Of a stretch of DNA of 64,000 nucleotides, positions 13,106 to 25,190 are shown piece after piece; position 1 is the first letter of the stretch, and each line of letters begins with the position of its first letter. The notes beneath the pieces were generated by a model, which did no database searches, had not been told where the DNA came from, and worked only from the letters and a program-made list of their open reading frames with translations. Source of the DNA: Eonycteris spelaea (Eukaryota > Chordata > Mammalia > Chiroptera > Pteropodidae); contig PUFA01000210.1 in NCBI GenBank assembly GCA_003508835.1, positions 1,616,501 to 1,680,500 on the forward strand, read 5' to 3'. The position numbers and the translations under genes are program-made.

Positions 13106-14499
13106 TGTCTTCTAGGCCCCCCCTCCTCCAGCTAGACCTTTTCAGCTTTTATTCCTGTCAACCACCTTTTCTTCTTAAAGAACATTTGAAAGCCTCTGGT
13201 TTAGAATTTTGGAGGTAAAATTTTTTCTGGGACTAAAATGTGTTCCGAAGAGGTTAAGGCCGCACTCTGCTGTCAGGGCCTCCTGGAGACCTAGGGAGGG
13301 GCCTATCATCTAGATAATCTCTAAGGTCCCAGGAGACCTTGGTACTGTGACCTGACCTTGGCTCTGGGTGTGTGTAACAGGCGAGAAGACAGCCCGGGAC
13401 TCCGTACTCATCATCGTCGGGGTCCCCCATGCTAGGCTCAGAGGAGCCATGGTGCTCACCCACCCCTGACACCCTTCACTGTCAGCCCCAAATCTTTGGG
13501 GGACACCTTCTTATACTCTAGTGTCCCAAGTCTGTTGCCACCCCTCCAGGCAGATGTGTTTGTTCCCCTCCCCAGCCACCAATCTGGTGGTGAGCTAGTT
13601 TCACGGTGGTGGTGAGAGGGTCTTCGTGGACTAGTGCCCAAAGCAAGGGGTTTGGGGTTAGTTAATGCAGCAGAGGAGAGAGAGAGGCTCTTTGCAAACT
13701 CTGCACTGTTGCCTGATGTGGCAGCAGGGGCTGCAGACGCCCCGTGCTCCCTGCAGTCCCCCTCTTCCAATCCATGCTCAGAGGTAAAATTGGAGGTGGT
13801 CAGGGGATGGTAGGGTATGCTCACTCCCCTCCTCTCCACCTCGGGCTGGCCAGGCCTTTGCTCTAGCAGCAGGTTGTAAGGGGTGGGCCACTTCCTGTAG
13901 GGTTAATCCAAGCCAGACCTGAACAGCAACATGAGGACCACCTGGAATGCTTGCCCTGGCTTCTAAGGAGCCCGGTGCTCTGCAGACACACGAGGTTGGC
14001 CATCCTTGCCTCTCCTTCAGTGGAGAGCAGAGCTTAGAGAGGTTGGGTGATGCCCCAAGGATGACCGTGGTCCAGGAGCAAGCAGAGTAAGAACCACCCC
14101 AGCGCCCTGGGGAAGCATCCACTGCTGCCACCCTGTGCTGCACATGCGGTGGCCCAGCTAAAATCCTGCCTGCCTCAACCTCAGGGCAGCCAGCAAAACT
14201 CGTGAGAGTCTGGATGGCCACCCTTGACCATAAGGCACTAGACTCTGAGGCCGTTAAGTTCTTTTGGGGTTTAAGAAAGGCCTGCTGCAAGCCTGGGGTT
14301 TGGGAGGAGGAAATAGAGAGACTTCCTGGAGAAGGAATCATGATATGGATAATAATGTGATGGTGGAGGGATGGCATTCTGGGGTAGGAAAAGCTACAAG
14401 CAAAGGCATGAAGGGAGAAAAACCTCAGGTACCGGCTTTGAATACCTAACCACTGGTCACTTGCCAGGGTCTGGGATTCGGACGGTAGAAAACACAGGG

Positions 14500-14710
14500 T
14501 CAGAAAGATCTGGGAAGGAACTCTGATCCTGTCACTTAGCAGTGCCATTTGGAGCACATTCCTCAACCCCCTCGAGCCTGTTTCCTCATCTGTAAAAGGA
14601 GAGTGACACACCTACTTTGCAAAGCTGCTGTGAGGATGAGTAGACGTGTGTAAAAACGACCCTGGCACGCAGAGGAGTTCCATAAAGGGCTGTTCTTACT
14701 TTCATCACTC
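14500..14710 (+). repeat. MIR SINE
   Basis: 'tgtttcctcatctgtaaaag' followed by 'gctgctgtgaggatgag' and 'cctggcacgcagaggagttc' matches the MIR core and 3' half. Confidence 0.78.
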
Positions 14711-15393
14711 TCTATGAGCCTTTTCTGAGCCCAGGACTGTCTGTCAAATTGGGGCCAGAACAGCACCTGTTGGGGCTGGCGCTGGTCTCCACGCTGGGAG
14801 AGGCTTCTCAAATCTAAAATTGAAGTTAGATTAGAATTCACTTCTTTCGTGATTCACACAGGTGAAAGAGGCTTGTGTTTGAGCCCTCCTGCAGCTCTGC
14901 CATGGCCGTGCAAGCTGGCTTTAGTCCCCTGGAGCTGCCTGGTCAGCCATGTGGAAAAGGCTCTCATGTCACCGTCTGTTCTGTTATTAGTGACCAATTG
15001 GGGCAGACTTAGGAATGCTTGTACTGGGGATATTTACCGCCAGCTTTCTCCCAGCCTGGTGCACGCAAATTGTTTCTTATGAGATTAAAGGACGCTGCCC
15101 TGGTCCCAAGGAGCAGGCAGATGGGAGGAGGGTGGGTGAAGGAGCCAGTTAAGTGGCCTCTTACTGACACTTCCCTGCCAGGCGGTGGGAAGGGACCAGG
15201 GAGGATGACTCAGACCTGAACTGGAAGTCCAAATCTTGGCTTCTGCTGTTGGCCTGATGCTCAGCACAGGGCCAGCTCCGAATGCAGGAGGATGAACTTT
15301 GGGAAATTTCTGGAGTGCCCTGTTGTGACCTACTCAGGGGAGTGAAATCGGGGTGCTGGGGTTATGTCCTGGCCCACTCACTCACTGATTAAA

Positions 15394-15403
15394 CTGATTG
15401 TTG
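15394..15403 (+). repeat. Target site duplication, left copy (L1)
   Basis: ctgattgttg, identical to 15598-15607 on the far side of the L1 insert. Confidence 0.7.
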
Positions 15404-15597
15404 GGGGAAGCGGGGAGAGATTAGGGTAAGGGGAGTCAAATACATGGTGACAGAAGGAGATATGACTTGGGGTGGTGAATGCACAATGCAATATACAGAT
15501 GAGGTACTATTGAATCGTGCACTTGAAACCCGTATTTTATTAACCCATGTCAACCCAATAAATTTAATTAAAAACAAAACAAAAAAACCAAAAAATC
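15404..15597 (+). mobile_element. 5'-truncated LINE-1 3' end with A-rich tail
   Basis: The 3' UTR remnant runs through 'ggtggtgaatgcacaatgca' and 'gtgcacttgaaacccgtatt' to the polyadenylation signal in 'cccaataaatttaatt', then an A-rich tail to about 15595. It is flanked by the 10-bp direct repeat ctgattgttg (15394-15403 and 15598-15607), which I read as the target site duplication. This tail type resembles L1 3' ends from bat genomes as I remember them. It is too short to encode any part of ORF2. Confidence 0.8.
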
Positions 15598-15607
15598 CTG
15601 ATTGTTG
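15598..15607 (+). repeat. Target site duplication, right copy (L1)
   Basis: ctgattgttg directly after the A-rich tail, identical to 15394-15403. Confidence 0.7.
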
Positions 15608-15739
15608 TGGAGGGCGTAATGGTAGCCCTGGTGATGGTGCCAGCACCAGGAATGCCACGTGGCCACAGGCAGGGGCAGGTCCCACGCTGGCAGTCACCAA
15701 GGCCCCTGGCTGGGTATAAGGACACAGAGGAGGGACTGA

Positions 15740-15975
15740 TACATCTTCCACGGCAAGGAGCTCAGAGCCTGGAGGAGATAAATATGTGTACAAGGAAATA
15801 GAATAAAAAGCGCTATATATCAACCCAGATGAGGTGTAAAGAAAGTCCTGGAGAAGAGCGATTTCCTTTTGCGGGAATGTCAGAAGGGGTCACAGACAGG
15901 GAAGGGAGAACCTCTGAACTGGCTTCGAAGGGGAAGCAAGATGAGGACCTGGAGGAAACGTCCCTGGGATGGGGG
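15740..15975 (-). repeat. L2 LINE fragment, reverse
   Basis: 'aaggagctcagagcctgg', 'gataaatatgtgtacaaggaa' and 'agaacctctgaactggcttc' follow the reverse L2 3' region. Confidence 0.5.
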
Positions 15976-15979
15976 CGTT

Positions 15980-16155
15980 GATCTCTGGCTTGGCTGTCAC
16001 AGCTGTGTCCCTGGGAAATCTGAGTTCCTCTGAACCTCAGTGTCCCCATAGGGAGAGTCATCAGTGCTTGTTGGGTTGCTTGTGAGAATGAAGTACGACA
16101 CTTTGTGTAAAGTGCAGAGAACTCTGTGTGCCCTCTACGATGGCAGCTGTTACTG
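15980..16155 (+). repeat. MIR SINE
   Basis: 'tctgaacctcagtgtcccca' then 'gttgcttgtgagaatgaag' and 'aaagtgcagagaactctgtg' match MIR core and 3' half. Confidence 0.68.
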
Positions 16156-16214
16156 TCACTGTGAAGCCAGCACGTGGTGTGTGTGCCTGTGGGTGTATTT
16201 AGAGGAAACACATT

Positions 16215-16420
16215 CAGGGAATCGTGATAGGTCTGACAGTGTAAGCCCTGGGATACGTGCTCAGAAATTTGCACTTCACGAGACATCATCCAAGGTTTTG
16301 GCCCTCGTGCTCAGGTCTGAGCTTTAGAAGGACCGCAGTGGCTGTAGTGAGGAGGATGGGTAACAGAGGACTCTCTAAAGGAAGAAGATGGAGTGGGAAG
16401 ATTTTGCTGTCATGGGCTCA
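16215..16420 (-). repeat. Possible L2 LINE fragment, reverse
   Basis: 'ggaccgcagtggctgtagtg' and nearby sequence recall the reverse L2 3' coding remnant. Weak. Confidence 0.3.
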
Positions 16421-16744
16421 GGCTGATACTGCAGCAATGGGAAGAAGATGCAGATTTAGGAGCTATGCAGAGGAAAAATTGATAGCACTCAATATGGGGT
16501 AAGGAAGATGAATGCGTAAAGGCCTTTCTCTCCCTGGCCTGCAAGATTGCTTGGACAGGTGACTAAAGGAGCCATTTCTGCCTCAGGAGAAGAAGCAGGT
16601 TTGTGGCAGGTGAAGAAGGGAGGAGGGAGTCAGTGGGTTCCATTGTAAATATGTTGCTGGAGAGGGGCCCCGAATCACTCTGGAGAAGATGTATTGGATA
16701 CAGTTAGATCCGTGGATCTGGAGGAAGAGGGTGTGAATAGGTCA

Positions 16745-16870
16745 CACTTGCTGAGCACTCACTATGGCTCAGGCAGAAAGACACGTGTTCTGACAATGTG
16801 TCCTCTCATTTGGTGTTGACCTGAGATCCATCTCCAAACACCGGAAGTTATGGATGTTGATGTGACTGTC
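16745..16870 (-). repeat. MIR SINE fragment, reverse
   Basis: 'cttgctgagcactcactatggctcaggc' is the reverse MIR 3' end; the rest is diverged. Confidence 0.42.
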
Positions 16871-18089
16871 TAAGAGGGACACGGTTACTCCAGGCTGGGA
16901 GTGTTGGAAGCAGCTGTCTTGGGTGGAACCTCTAACTCTTGTCAAGGTTTGCACAGGCTTAGAGCTCTGTCAGGATGACAAGAGGTTATCTAACCCATCT
17001 TCTTCCTTTCGGTCAGTACGGGAAATACCAACAGAGAAGCCAGAAGAACAAACATTGTCTGTTTCTCCTAGACATCGTGGGGAGAGAGACTTGGAAACAC
17101 TTTGACCCTGATATTGCCATTGTAGCCACTGGTAGCTTGGTTCTGGCACATAGGTGAGGAGAAGTTTACCAGTATCACAAATGTTCCAGAAATTGCGCTG
17201 GAGTTTTGCTTGGGCATACACAGGAGAGCCGACTGCTCTTCCCAGGGAATTCTCCCACCTGAGTTCCTTGCCAGAGCTAGGGCAGAGTGTGATTCTCTCG
17301 GCCTTACATGTCTCTTCCCAAGACACATAATCTGCTAAGGTTGTCCCGGACAGCGTGGGTCTTTAATGAAGAGCAATGGGGCTGGCTGAGGCACGGTGAC
17401 TCCAAAGTCACTATAAATCCTTTGCTTACTGATGATCAGCCTGTGGCCCCAGCCAGAGGCTGCACTGTGCTCATTAGTGACAGGGAGAGGTAATCCTCCA
17501 TCTATTCAGCCAAGTTCTGGGTGCCAAGAAGACACTGATAACTGCTGCTGGAAATATTGGCACATCGATGCTTGTGAAGGAGCCCATCCATCCCTGGCTG
17601 AGGCCATCCTGGAGTCTGAACAATACGAGGAGGGCAGAGCAGTGTGGGCTGTGGTGGTGATGGTGGGGGAGAGCGTAGACGCGAGATGCACCGGCAGCCC
17701 ATGAAGGCCAGGACCCCAGATAGCACCTCAGGCCTGCTGTTGGCTGGGCGTGGGCCCAGGCTATGCCCCTTTCTTTCTCTGAGTCTCAGGTTCCTGTGTC
17801 CTCAGATTTGGAATATGTGCTCAGCGAACTGTTTTTAGGGAAGGATAGAAATAGTGTGAGAGAAGGTGGTGCTGCAGATCAGTGTTAGAACGAAGTCATT
17901 ACAAGAGGTGGCTGTAAGCATCCGCTAGGGGCAGACAGAGCCCTCTCGGAGTGGGCCAGCTTGGGAACCACTGGGGTAGGCCAGAGGCGGGGCCATGGAC
18001 TGGCTGACCCCATGATGTCCAGCATCTCTCTTTCTCTATTATAAGAGATACTGTATGGACACGGGAAACTGTGTCCTTATAGTGAGCAC

Positions 18090-18240
18090 TCAGGCCCGGA
18101 AGCTTTCCAATCTGGTGTTGCCGCTGGCACCTCTTTGCTGTGTGTTCTTGGGCCTGGCTCTCTTCCTTTTCTAAGACTGAGATTCCCCATCTGTAAATTA
18201 TAGGATTTAGATTAGTAATCAATCTGGTAGGTCTTTCTCT
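18090..18240 (+). repeat. MIR SINE fragment
   Basis: 'gtgtgttcttgggcctggc', 'gagattccccatctgtaaatt' in MIR order. Confidence 0.52.
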
Positions 18241-18452
18241 TCCAGTCCTAATAATCTACATTCCGATTTATACAAAGTCTTATTTTGGGGGGCTTAGGGC
18301 TGAAAAGAAAAACCAAGGCACAAGGAAATAAAAGAAAATCTCCTGAGGATACTGGTCTGCTGAGGGAAGACCCATGTCCTAAACATCATTAATAAAAAAA
18401 AAAATTAAAAATAATCATCTTATGCTGACACAGGCCTTGACAGTTAGAAATT

Positions 18453-18631
18453 GTTTTGAAACTTTCATGTGCATAAGAATCACCTGGGAAACTTGCTAAA
18501 AATACAGCTTCCTGGGCTCTAAGCCAGAAATTCCAAGATAGCATCTGAGCTGGTCCAAGGAGTCAGCATTTGAATAGCTTCCCAGGTAATCCTGCTGCAG
18601 GCGTTTCTGGTCCACCTCTGAGAAGCACTAT
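18453..18631 (+). mobile_element. MER5A-like hAT-Charlie nonautonomous DNA transposon
   Basis: 'catgtgcataagaatcacct', 'gctaaaaatacagcttcctg', 'cttcccaggtaatcctgctg' and 'tccacctctgagaagcacta' match the MER5A consensus in order over almost its full length. Such elements carry no genes. Confidence 0.78.
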
Positions 18632-18639
18632 GTGTACAA

Positions 18640-18790
18640 ATAGGAGGGCTCAGGGGCACCAGGTTGTTGCTGGTTTTGGCTCTGTCACTTGCGGCCTTGG
18701 TCAAGCTGTTGTTTCTCTCTGGTGTGCCTCGGTTTTCCTAACTGAGCAGTGAAGGAGTTGGATGAGGTGAATAGTGTTCACACTTTTTTT
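18640..18790 (+). repeat. MIR SINE fragment
   Basis: 'tggctctgtcacttgcggcc', 'gtgcctcggttttcctaact' and 'ttggatgaggtgaatagtg' follow MIR order, adjoining the MER5A-like element. Confidence 0.5.
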
Positions 18791-19829
18791 TAGTGTATGC
18801 GACCCTTTTGTCAATGGAATCTTGCAGAACCCCATTGTATAGGGTGGGTGGAGACAGAGCTGGGGCAGAACTGGAGGGACCAAGTCCAGCCCTTTGACCA
18901 CCCTGCAGTGGACTCTGAGGTCTCTCTGTGAAATGCTTAAGGAATTAGAAGGTCCTGTGCAGTTCTGATGGTCTCTAGCTGTTTGTGAGGGGCACTATTG
19001 CTGCGTCCTGCCGACTGGCACAAAGGCAGGCCAAGGACCCGGGATGTACTGTGTGGCTAAGGCAGCTGGCCTTGAAGAATGAGGTACTTCTGTATCACTC
19101 ACTAACCCTGCATTGGGGACCACAATTTAGATTTGGTGTTTATAGAGTAATCTTCTTTTCCATGGCTGCTAGAGTCATTCCCAATGGAAGCAGATCATCT
19201 CAGTGCCATGTCCTAAATTTCTCCCCTCTTAGAACCCAAATGTAATCAACTCAATTATATTTGTTAATGGAGAGGAACAAGGGTGTGAATAATCCAAAAT
19301 GACAGACATTCTAAAATAATGAAAAGTCTTAAGTAACACTTATTTTCAACTTTGGGATGCATTTTGGTATTCATGTCTGAATATGGATATTTGATGTTCT
19401 GGAAATTCTCAAGACTTAAAAAAAAAAAAAAGGCTCTAATAATGGAGCTCCCTTTTGTCTCCTGCTCAGCAAGCAGAGAACATCACCTCTGGTACCGGCC
19501 CACAGCTGGAGCTGGGCCACTCTTCACCATCCCCGGCTCGCTGTCTTATGGGTTACACCTTCCCTAGGAGCGGATGGAAATATTAGCTGATTTTGCCTTT
19601 AAAGGACTTTCATTCCCTTTGGGCCTCATGCAAATAAGAGCAAAATAAGAAGCTGTGAAATGTTAACGGAGGACTTCATTAAGCAATCTTCATGATAGTA
19701 TTTTCCAGGAATGGGGACAATTTGCCGACAGATAATTGAGAGCTGACTATATATGTGTCCTAATTAAAAAAGTGATTCTTCTTCTCACTGCCCTGGGATT
19801 CTGGGCCCTGTCTTCTGGCTGCTTTGGGA

Positions 19830-20005
19830 TATTAAACACAAGTAACTCTTGTATACACTTTACACTTCACAGAGCACTTTACATACGTTATTTTACTTAT
19901 TTTACCTTCACAAATCCCGTGGAGAAGGTTCTATCATCAGCCCTGACAGAGACTTGAATGCCAAAGCTCAAGGCAAAGACTGGCCCAAGGTTCCACAGCA
20001 AGTGT
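19830..20005 (-). repeat. MIR SINE, reverse
   Basis: 'agagcactttacatacgtta', 'accttcacaaatcccgtgga' and 'ctggcccaaggttccacagc' match reverse MIR. Confidence 0.6.
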
Positions 20006-20424
20006 ATACCTTCATCCCAGTCCTCTTCTCCATCCCTTGGTATCTTTTGTCCTCACCTAACAGTGGCCCTGACAAGGGCTCCAATTATTTGCATCAACCC
20101 CAAGAATGCAGCAGCAAGCAAAAAACCTCCCCAAACAAACCAACACAAATAAAACTAGCTTGCAGTTGCTACCCTAGTCTTTGTTTTGATTGTTTGAAGT
20201 CGCAATGTTGGGAAAGGAGAGAATTTTGTGCTGGAGGAAACTCGAGGGAAGGAGAAGGAGTGTGCACACTGTTGGGGGCGCCAGGATGGGCTGAGCAGCT
20301 TTCTTACTTTCCAGGAGGCTTAGGCTGGGTCACAGCCCAGGCATCATGGAAGGTGAGTTGTGACAGGAAGGATGGAGCTGGCAGGCACAGAGCTCCTTGG
20401 AAGCAGGAGTAGCCCCAATTCCAG

Positions 20425-20590
20425 GCTTCCTATTTTCACATCAACAGGTCTGAGAGAGAATCACTCCCATTTTGTGGATTAGGAAATGGAAGCTCAGAGA
20501 CGTTATGTAACCTGTCCAACATCACAATGTATGCTAGAGGCTGGCATTTGAACTATCTGGCTTCAAGTCTGGGCCTTTGTTGATTCGACA
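20425..20590 (-). repeat. MIR SINE, reverse
   Basis: 'cccattttgtggattaggaa', 'ggcatttgaactatctggct' and 'tctgggcctttgttg' match the reverse MIR core and 5' part. Confidence 0.68.
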
Positions 20591-21605
20591 GTAGTGGGTA
20601 AGCACAGAGGATGTATGAGCCCTGTGCTTTTCTCTTCAGAAAACAGAGACTGATGACTATGTCCTCTAGTTGTCCCCAGCTGTGTTCCAAAAACAGTCAT
20701 GAAGCAAACAGGACATGTGTCACTGAGCATAGGCCGTGTCCCACCTGCAGACCACAATTAGCCAGAGAAAGCTCTAGTGGTCCCAGACCCGCAGGGGCTG
20801 ATCAGCTCCATGAACAACAATTTAGGGCATAAGTCGTCCAGACCCAGGCACAGGTATGGCCATTTTTAAATCCTACCTGCTTGTATCTCTGTTCAGAAAC
20901 CCTTTGCAAAGCCTGGCTCCTGCGATAGCTTTCTCAGCTCAGTCTTGGGCTGGGTGAATGGGATGACTTCCATGGGCCTTTGCAAAATTCACTGTAGTGC
21001 TGAGCCTCTTATATGAGGTGAGACGACCCAGGGAGGACCTGCTGGTGCTGGCTAGGCTCTATGCTGGGCATAGGATCGAGGTCAGCAAATAGGAGTCTTT
21101 TTGGGAGATGAGGCCCTTTCCTGCCTGCCCCCTCAAGACATCTCCGTTTTCCAGCCTGAAGTGCCATTGGATGTGCCCACAGCTTCTCCAATAGGAGAGT
21201 TACTCATGGCTTCACTGGAAGAAACAGAGCAGCTTTCAAGCCTCCTCCCCCAACGGCAACGATATTTGGTAACACTTGGCGTCTTGGGGAGAGAATTCAT
21301 GTCCGTAATTAGTTACTGTATATCACCGTTAGTACTCTGCTCAGGATTTACTGGGCAAATACCATTTAACTGCACAATAACTACAGGTCCTTGCTGCTTA
21401 TTGGGTAATTTACTAAGGCTGGGAGAATGGGGCAGGAGGGACTCAATAGGAGGTATTGTAACCCCTTGAATCAAACTTTATGAGTTTGAGTTTGGCAGGG
21501 AGGAGGCTGCTGGTAGCCAGCTCTCATTGCTTTGTTTTGCAGAGTTGGCTGGTAGACTGCTTCCTTTTCTTTATTTATTGCAGAAGAGGTCTGAGACTGG
21601 GGTCT

Positions 21606-21635
21606 GGGGCTGCCCGGGGCTGCCAGGGGCTGCCC
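21606..21635 (+). repeat. Three tandem copies of a 10-bp GC-rich unit
   Basis: ggggctgccc, ggggctgcca and ggggctgccc follow one another directly. Confidence 0.85.
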
Positions 21636-22004
21636 AGGTTATGGAGGGCCTTTTGGTACAGAAAGTCTTTGGCTGAACACAAAGGAACCCAGCAGGAGCC
21701 CGACAGCAGGAACCCACGCTTGGTGTCCTGGGGCCTCCGTCCAACCCTTCCACTTATTCCCTCCACAGGGCCTCTTTTTGTATATAGGCCAGTGGGTGGA
21801 GAGCACAGGGAACTGTCCTTGGCTAGCAGCATCAAGATAATCCTAAACCTTCTCTTTTCTCGCAAGTGCCACATTGGTTGGGAAGCAGCCATTCCTGGAC
21901 ACTTGGCCGACATTCTCGGCCTTAATCTGCTTGAGCAAAGTCTGTCTTTGTTTGGCCATGCACTGTCTAAACTCCTCTAACCTATTTAGACCAGGGAGAG
22001 GGGA

Positions 22005-22215
22005 AGAGACACAATAATGAAAAACGCAACATGCAACATTGCCTTACGCAATCTAATAAATTACTCAGTACCCGGCTGCCAGCTCAGACTAAGCCCAATA
22101 TTGCCTGCAGTAATTATTTGGATCAAATGCAGTTTATCTGCTTCATATTTGTGCTTCTGTGCTCAGTGGTAACTTATAAATGTCATTGTGGTGTTTATTT
22201 GTTATAATGAAACTT
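22005..22215. promoter_or_regulatory. Candidate conserved noncoding element (unproven)
   Basis: Repeat-free AT-rich block with 'aatctaataaattactcag', 'gcagtaattatttggatcaa' and 'ggtgtttatttgttataatg', that is TAATTA homeodomain cores and a forkhead-like GTTTATT. Enhancer function is inference only. Confidence 0.32.
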
Positions 22216-22799
22216 AATGGCATTGGAAGCCAGGAGCAGAGCTGGTGGGCGGCAGGTTTAAAACAATCTCTTCATCTCTGGAGAGAGAACGAGCCAAGAT
22301 AACAGGAAACTGCCCTATAGGGAAGAGATTTTCAGAGATGGCTGTGTCCTTGTGCTGTGTGGTAGATGGAGACAGCCAGGAGCCACCTCCAGAGGCATCC
22401 TTTGGGAAGTGGCTGGGTCTAACCCCAACACTGCCCCTCTGTTCTTGCTCCAACCTCTAAGGGTGTTTTAGGGATGGGAGGGGTCCAATCTTCCCACCAC
22501 CTGATGGTTGGCCCAGATAAGACACACAGGCTTCCCAGGGGTTTGGGAGGCCGAGGTCCTGATGGTGACTGTGTCATGGAGGATAGACCATCAGTGAGGC
22601 TTTGGAGAAGAGAGTGAGGGATGGAAAACAATAGGAGGGGATGGTGGAAAGCCAAAAGAGGGGAGGCATTCTCTTTTGGGTGAGGAAGGGGCCCTGGTGG
22701 TAGGCGACACAAGGCATGAACAGAACTGGGAAGAGCTGGCAGGGGTTGGAGGCAAAGTGCTTTGGCTTTGCAGGAGTATCACAGACAAAGATGGGCCGT

Positions 22800-23095
22800 T
22801 TAGTGTAGAATGAAGAGTGAGTTTGGGCTTCTGGACTCTGCCTTTTCCTAGCTATATGGTTTTGGGCAAGTGATTTATCTTTCCAAAATTTCATTTTCGT
22901 ATGTGGAAAATGGGAGCAATAAGAAAAACTCTCCGGGCAGTGGTGTTGATTAAACGAGGTGATGTGTATAAAGGGGTGGAGAGCATAGGGGTGAACACGA
23001 TGTTTGGCACATAGTAAATGGTAAACAAGTGGCTTTGGCAGTGATCAGCACATAATAGATGTTCAATAAATGTCTGTTGAATGATTAAATGAATA
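22800..23095 (+). repeat. MIR SINE plus MIR/L2-type 3' tail
   Basis: 'ttgggcaagtgatttatctt', 'tgtggaaaatgggagcaata' and 'tttggcacatagtaaatggt' give MIR order; a second tail, 'agatgttcaataaatgtctg', ends with 'ttgaatgattaaatgaataa' as in L2. Probably two overlapping old insertions. Confidence 0.7.
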
Positions 23096-23109
23096 ATAAC
23101 CCTTCCCAC

Positions 23110-23290
23110 CTGTGTGCATTACAAAGCCCTCTTCCAAACAGCTGAGCTCGGATTGAGACCTCAGAGCTGTGCAAGGCTGACTTTGTCATTCGCATTTACA
23201 GTCGTCCCAGAGTGGTTATAGGAACTTGCCCAAGGCTACGCAGCTGGCGGGGGTGGTGGGCAGGATTCCCTCCATCAGTCGTCTGAACCG
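23110..23290 (-). repeat. Possible MIR SINE fragment, reverse
   Basis: 'ggaacttgcccaaggctacg' followed by 'cagctggcgg' is the reverse MIR core; flanks are poor. Confidence 0.38.
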
Positions 23291-23815
23291 TTCCCCATCT
23301 CTGCTGAGAGGCTGTTCCCTGCTGACCTGTTGCCTGTTCCCTGGAGCCCAGTCACACAGCCTGTGCTGACCTTCCCAGCTGCATCTGGACGTGGAGGTAC
23401 ATGGGGGTCTTCCCGTCCACTTCATCTTAAATACTACATTTAGTATTTACTCATGAAATATTCATTTCCTCCCCTCAGCGATGTGCTCATGCAAGGCTCC
23501 TAACATCATAAATATGGATGAAAATTATTAGTCACTGTTATTTTTCCCACTAGCCGCTCCCCTCTCTCAATATCCCTCTTGTTTTCATCTCAGCAAAATG
23601 GGACTGAATTGAGGGTAACAACCTGGTACGCTAATAATAATGCCTTGGACTTCGTGGTCCTGTCTATTTTCTCAAAACATCTGTACGACCACTAAGCGTA
23701 TTTATCTTTGTAATATATGCATGGAGGGAAGAACATCATGAGTAGTCCAGTTCAAGAGAGATCAAGGTCAAGGTCACATACCTTAGTCAGGACCAGAACT
23801 TATTATTTTAAAAAA

Positions 23816-23866
23816 CATTTATTGTTATTATTGTTATTGTCATTGTTATTATTATTATTATTTTTG
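23816..23866 (+). repeat. (TTA/TTG)n trinucleotide repeat
   Basis: TTATTATTG-type triplets with a few interruptions. Confidence 0.9.
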
Positions 23867-24054
23867 ACTCCTAATAAAATGTTCTCTGGGAAACTGAGTG
23901 TGTGTTTTGCATAAATAAATAGTATCATCATTTACTTTATAGATTATATAAAGTTTTCATCCCTGTTATTTTACTAGTCCCCGCAAGGCAGTCTTGATTT
24001 ATTCTTATTTGACCAAGCTCACATAACGATTTAGTGGCAGATCTGGGTCTTAAA

Positions 24055-24215
24055 CCATTATTTCCCAAAGTGGAGTCCAAGAAACACTAGTCCTAATACA
24101 TGCTCTAGGAAAAATGTGTTGTGGTCAAATAAGTTTGTGAAACTCCATAAACCACATTCCCCTTTCGGGGGTTGGCCATGTCCTTTGGCATATAGAGTCT
24201 GAGAAGTTCTGTGGA
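24055..24215 (+). mobile_element. Putative hAT-type nonautonomous DNA transposon
   Basis: 'ttcccaaagtggagtccaag' and 'ttgtggtcaaataagtttgtg' with 'gaaactcc' resemble a mammal-wide MER element of the hAT group, but I cannot assign the subfamily. Confidence 0.42.
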
Positions 24216-24774
24216 AAAGACTCGTTTAATTAGGGTTAACCCAGCTTCTTTCCATCATATTTAACTACGGAGACTGCATCTCACAGTAAACCTATTAACA
24301 TGATACAAAAATGCTGCCCTAGGGAAATGTGTATGCGTGGCCCCTCGCCTGCCACATTTTCTGATGCAGGTGGGGTTTGGAGCAGGGCTGAGACAGGAGA
24401 GCATAGAGGGTGAAGACAGGGTAGAAAGCATGCTTGTGGGGCCCATCAGAGCTGAAGTGTCCCTTCGCTAGAAGTGTCCTCTTCTCCTTCTTGTACCCCC
24501 AGAGCAATGAATTCCAGATAATTCACTCAATATTAGGTTCACTCATTCCAGCCTACATCTGGGGATTTGAGGGGCTACCTGATTGTCTGAGTGGGGTCTG
24601 TGGGCAGTGCGATGTGGAGAGATAGGAGACAGGGCAGTCTCTGGTCGTGGGGAGAAATCTATGTGAACACACAGTAGGCATTTGGTTAGGTCTGTCCTTG
24701 ATGGTGATGGGGGAAGTCACCTCATCCTCATCTCCCAAACACACACAGCTCCCCGAGGCAGAGCGGGAGTAAGG

Positions 24775-24925
24775 AGACCAGGGCTTGAATCGTAGCTTTC
24801 TCAGCTAATAATTGTATGCCTTTAGATAGATGACTAAATGTTCCTGAGCCTCAGTTTCTTCATCCTCAAAATGGAGATAAAAGACCTACCTTGTGATGAT
24901 GTGAGGATTAAGCAAAGTGAGTGGG
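24775..24925 (+). repeat. MIR SINE
   Basis: 'gggcttgaatcgtagctttc', 'gagcctcagtttcttcatcc' and 'tgatgatgtgaggattaagc' match MIR closely. Confidence 0.78.
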
Positions 24926-24944
24926 CGAAAGTGCCTTCCTGCCC

Positions 24945-25190
24945 CGGTTAGCTTCCCCCACTTCTCCCACTTACTAGAAGTCCCACAGTATTACTCAGAA
25001 TGAATGGCTTCCTCATCTCTATGCTCCAAGAGCATGTCACCTATACTCCTCTTTGGCTCTCTCACCATCTTGCCTTCTGCAATTTTATTATACACCCGTC
25101 TCCCCATTGGACTCAAAATCCTCTGAGGACTGTGGCCAATTCTCGCAGTGCCCCATCAGTACCTCTCAGGCCTGACCACGTTAGTGACGG
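24945..25190 (+). repeat. Possible L2 LINE 3' fragment
   Basis: Pyrimidine-rich L2-like stretch ending near 'ggactcaaaatcctctgagg' and 'actgtggccaattctcgcag'. Confidence 0.4.

Noticed and set aside
13778..14611. 277-codon open frame on the minus strand, the longest in the window
   Set aside because: It begins inside a MIR, crosses unique intron, shows no domain or biased composition of a real protein, and has no splice or promoter context. Chance is likelier in GC-rich sequence.
19849..20412. 187-codon plus-strand open frame
   Set aside because: Its first part lies in a reverse MIR and the remainder has no family resemblance.
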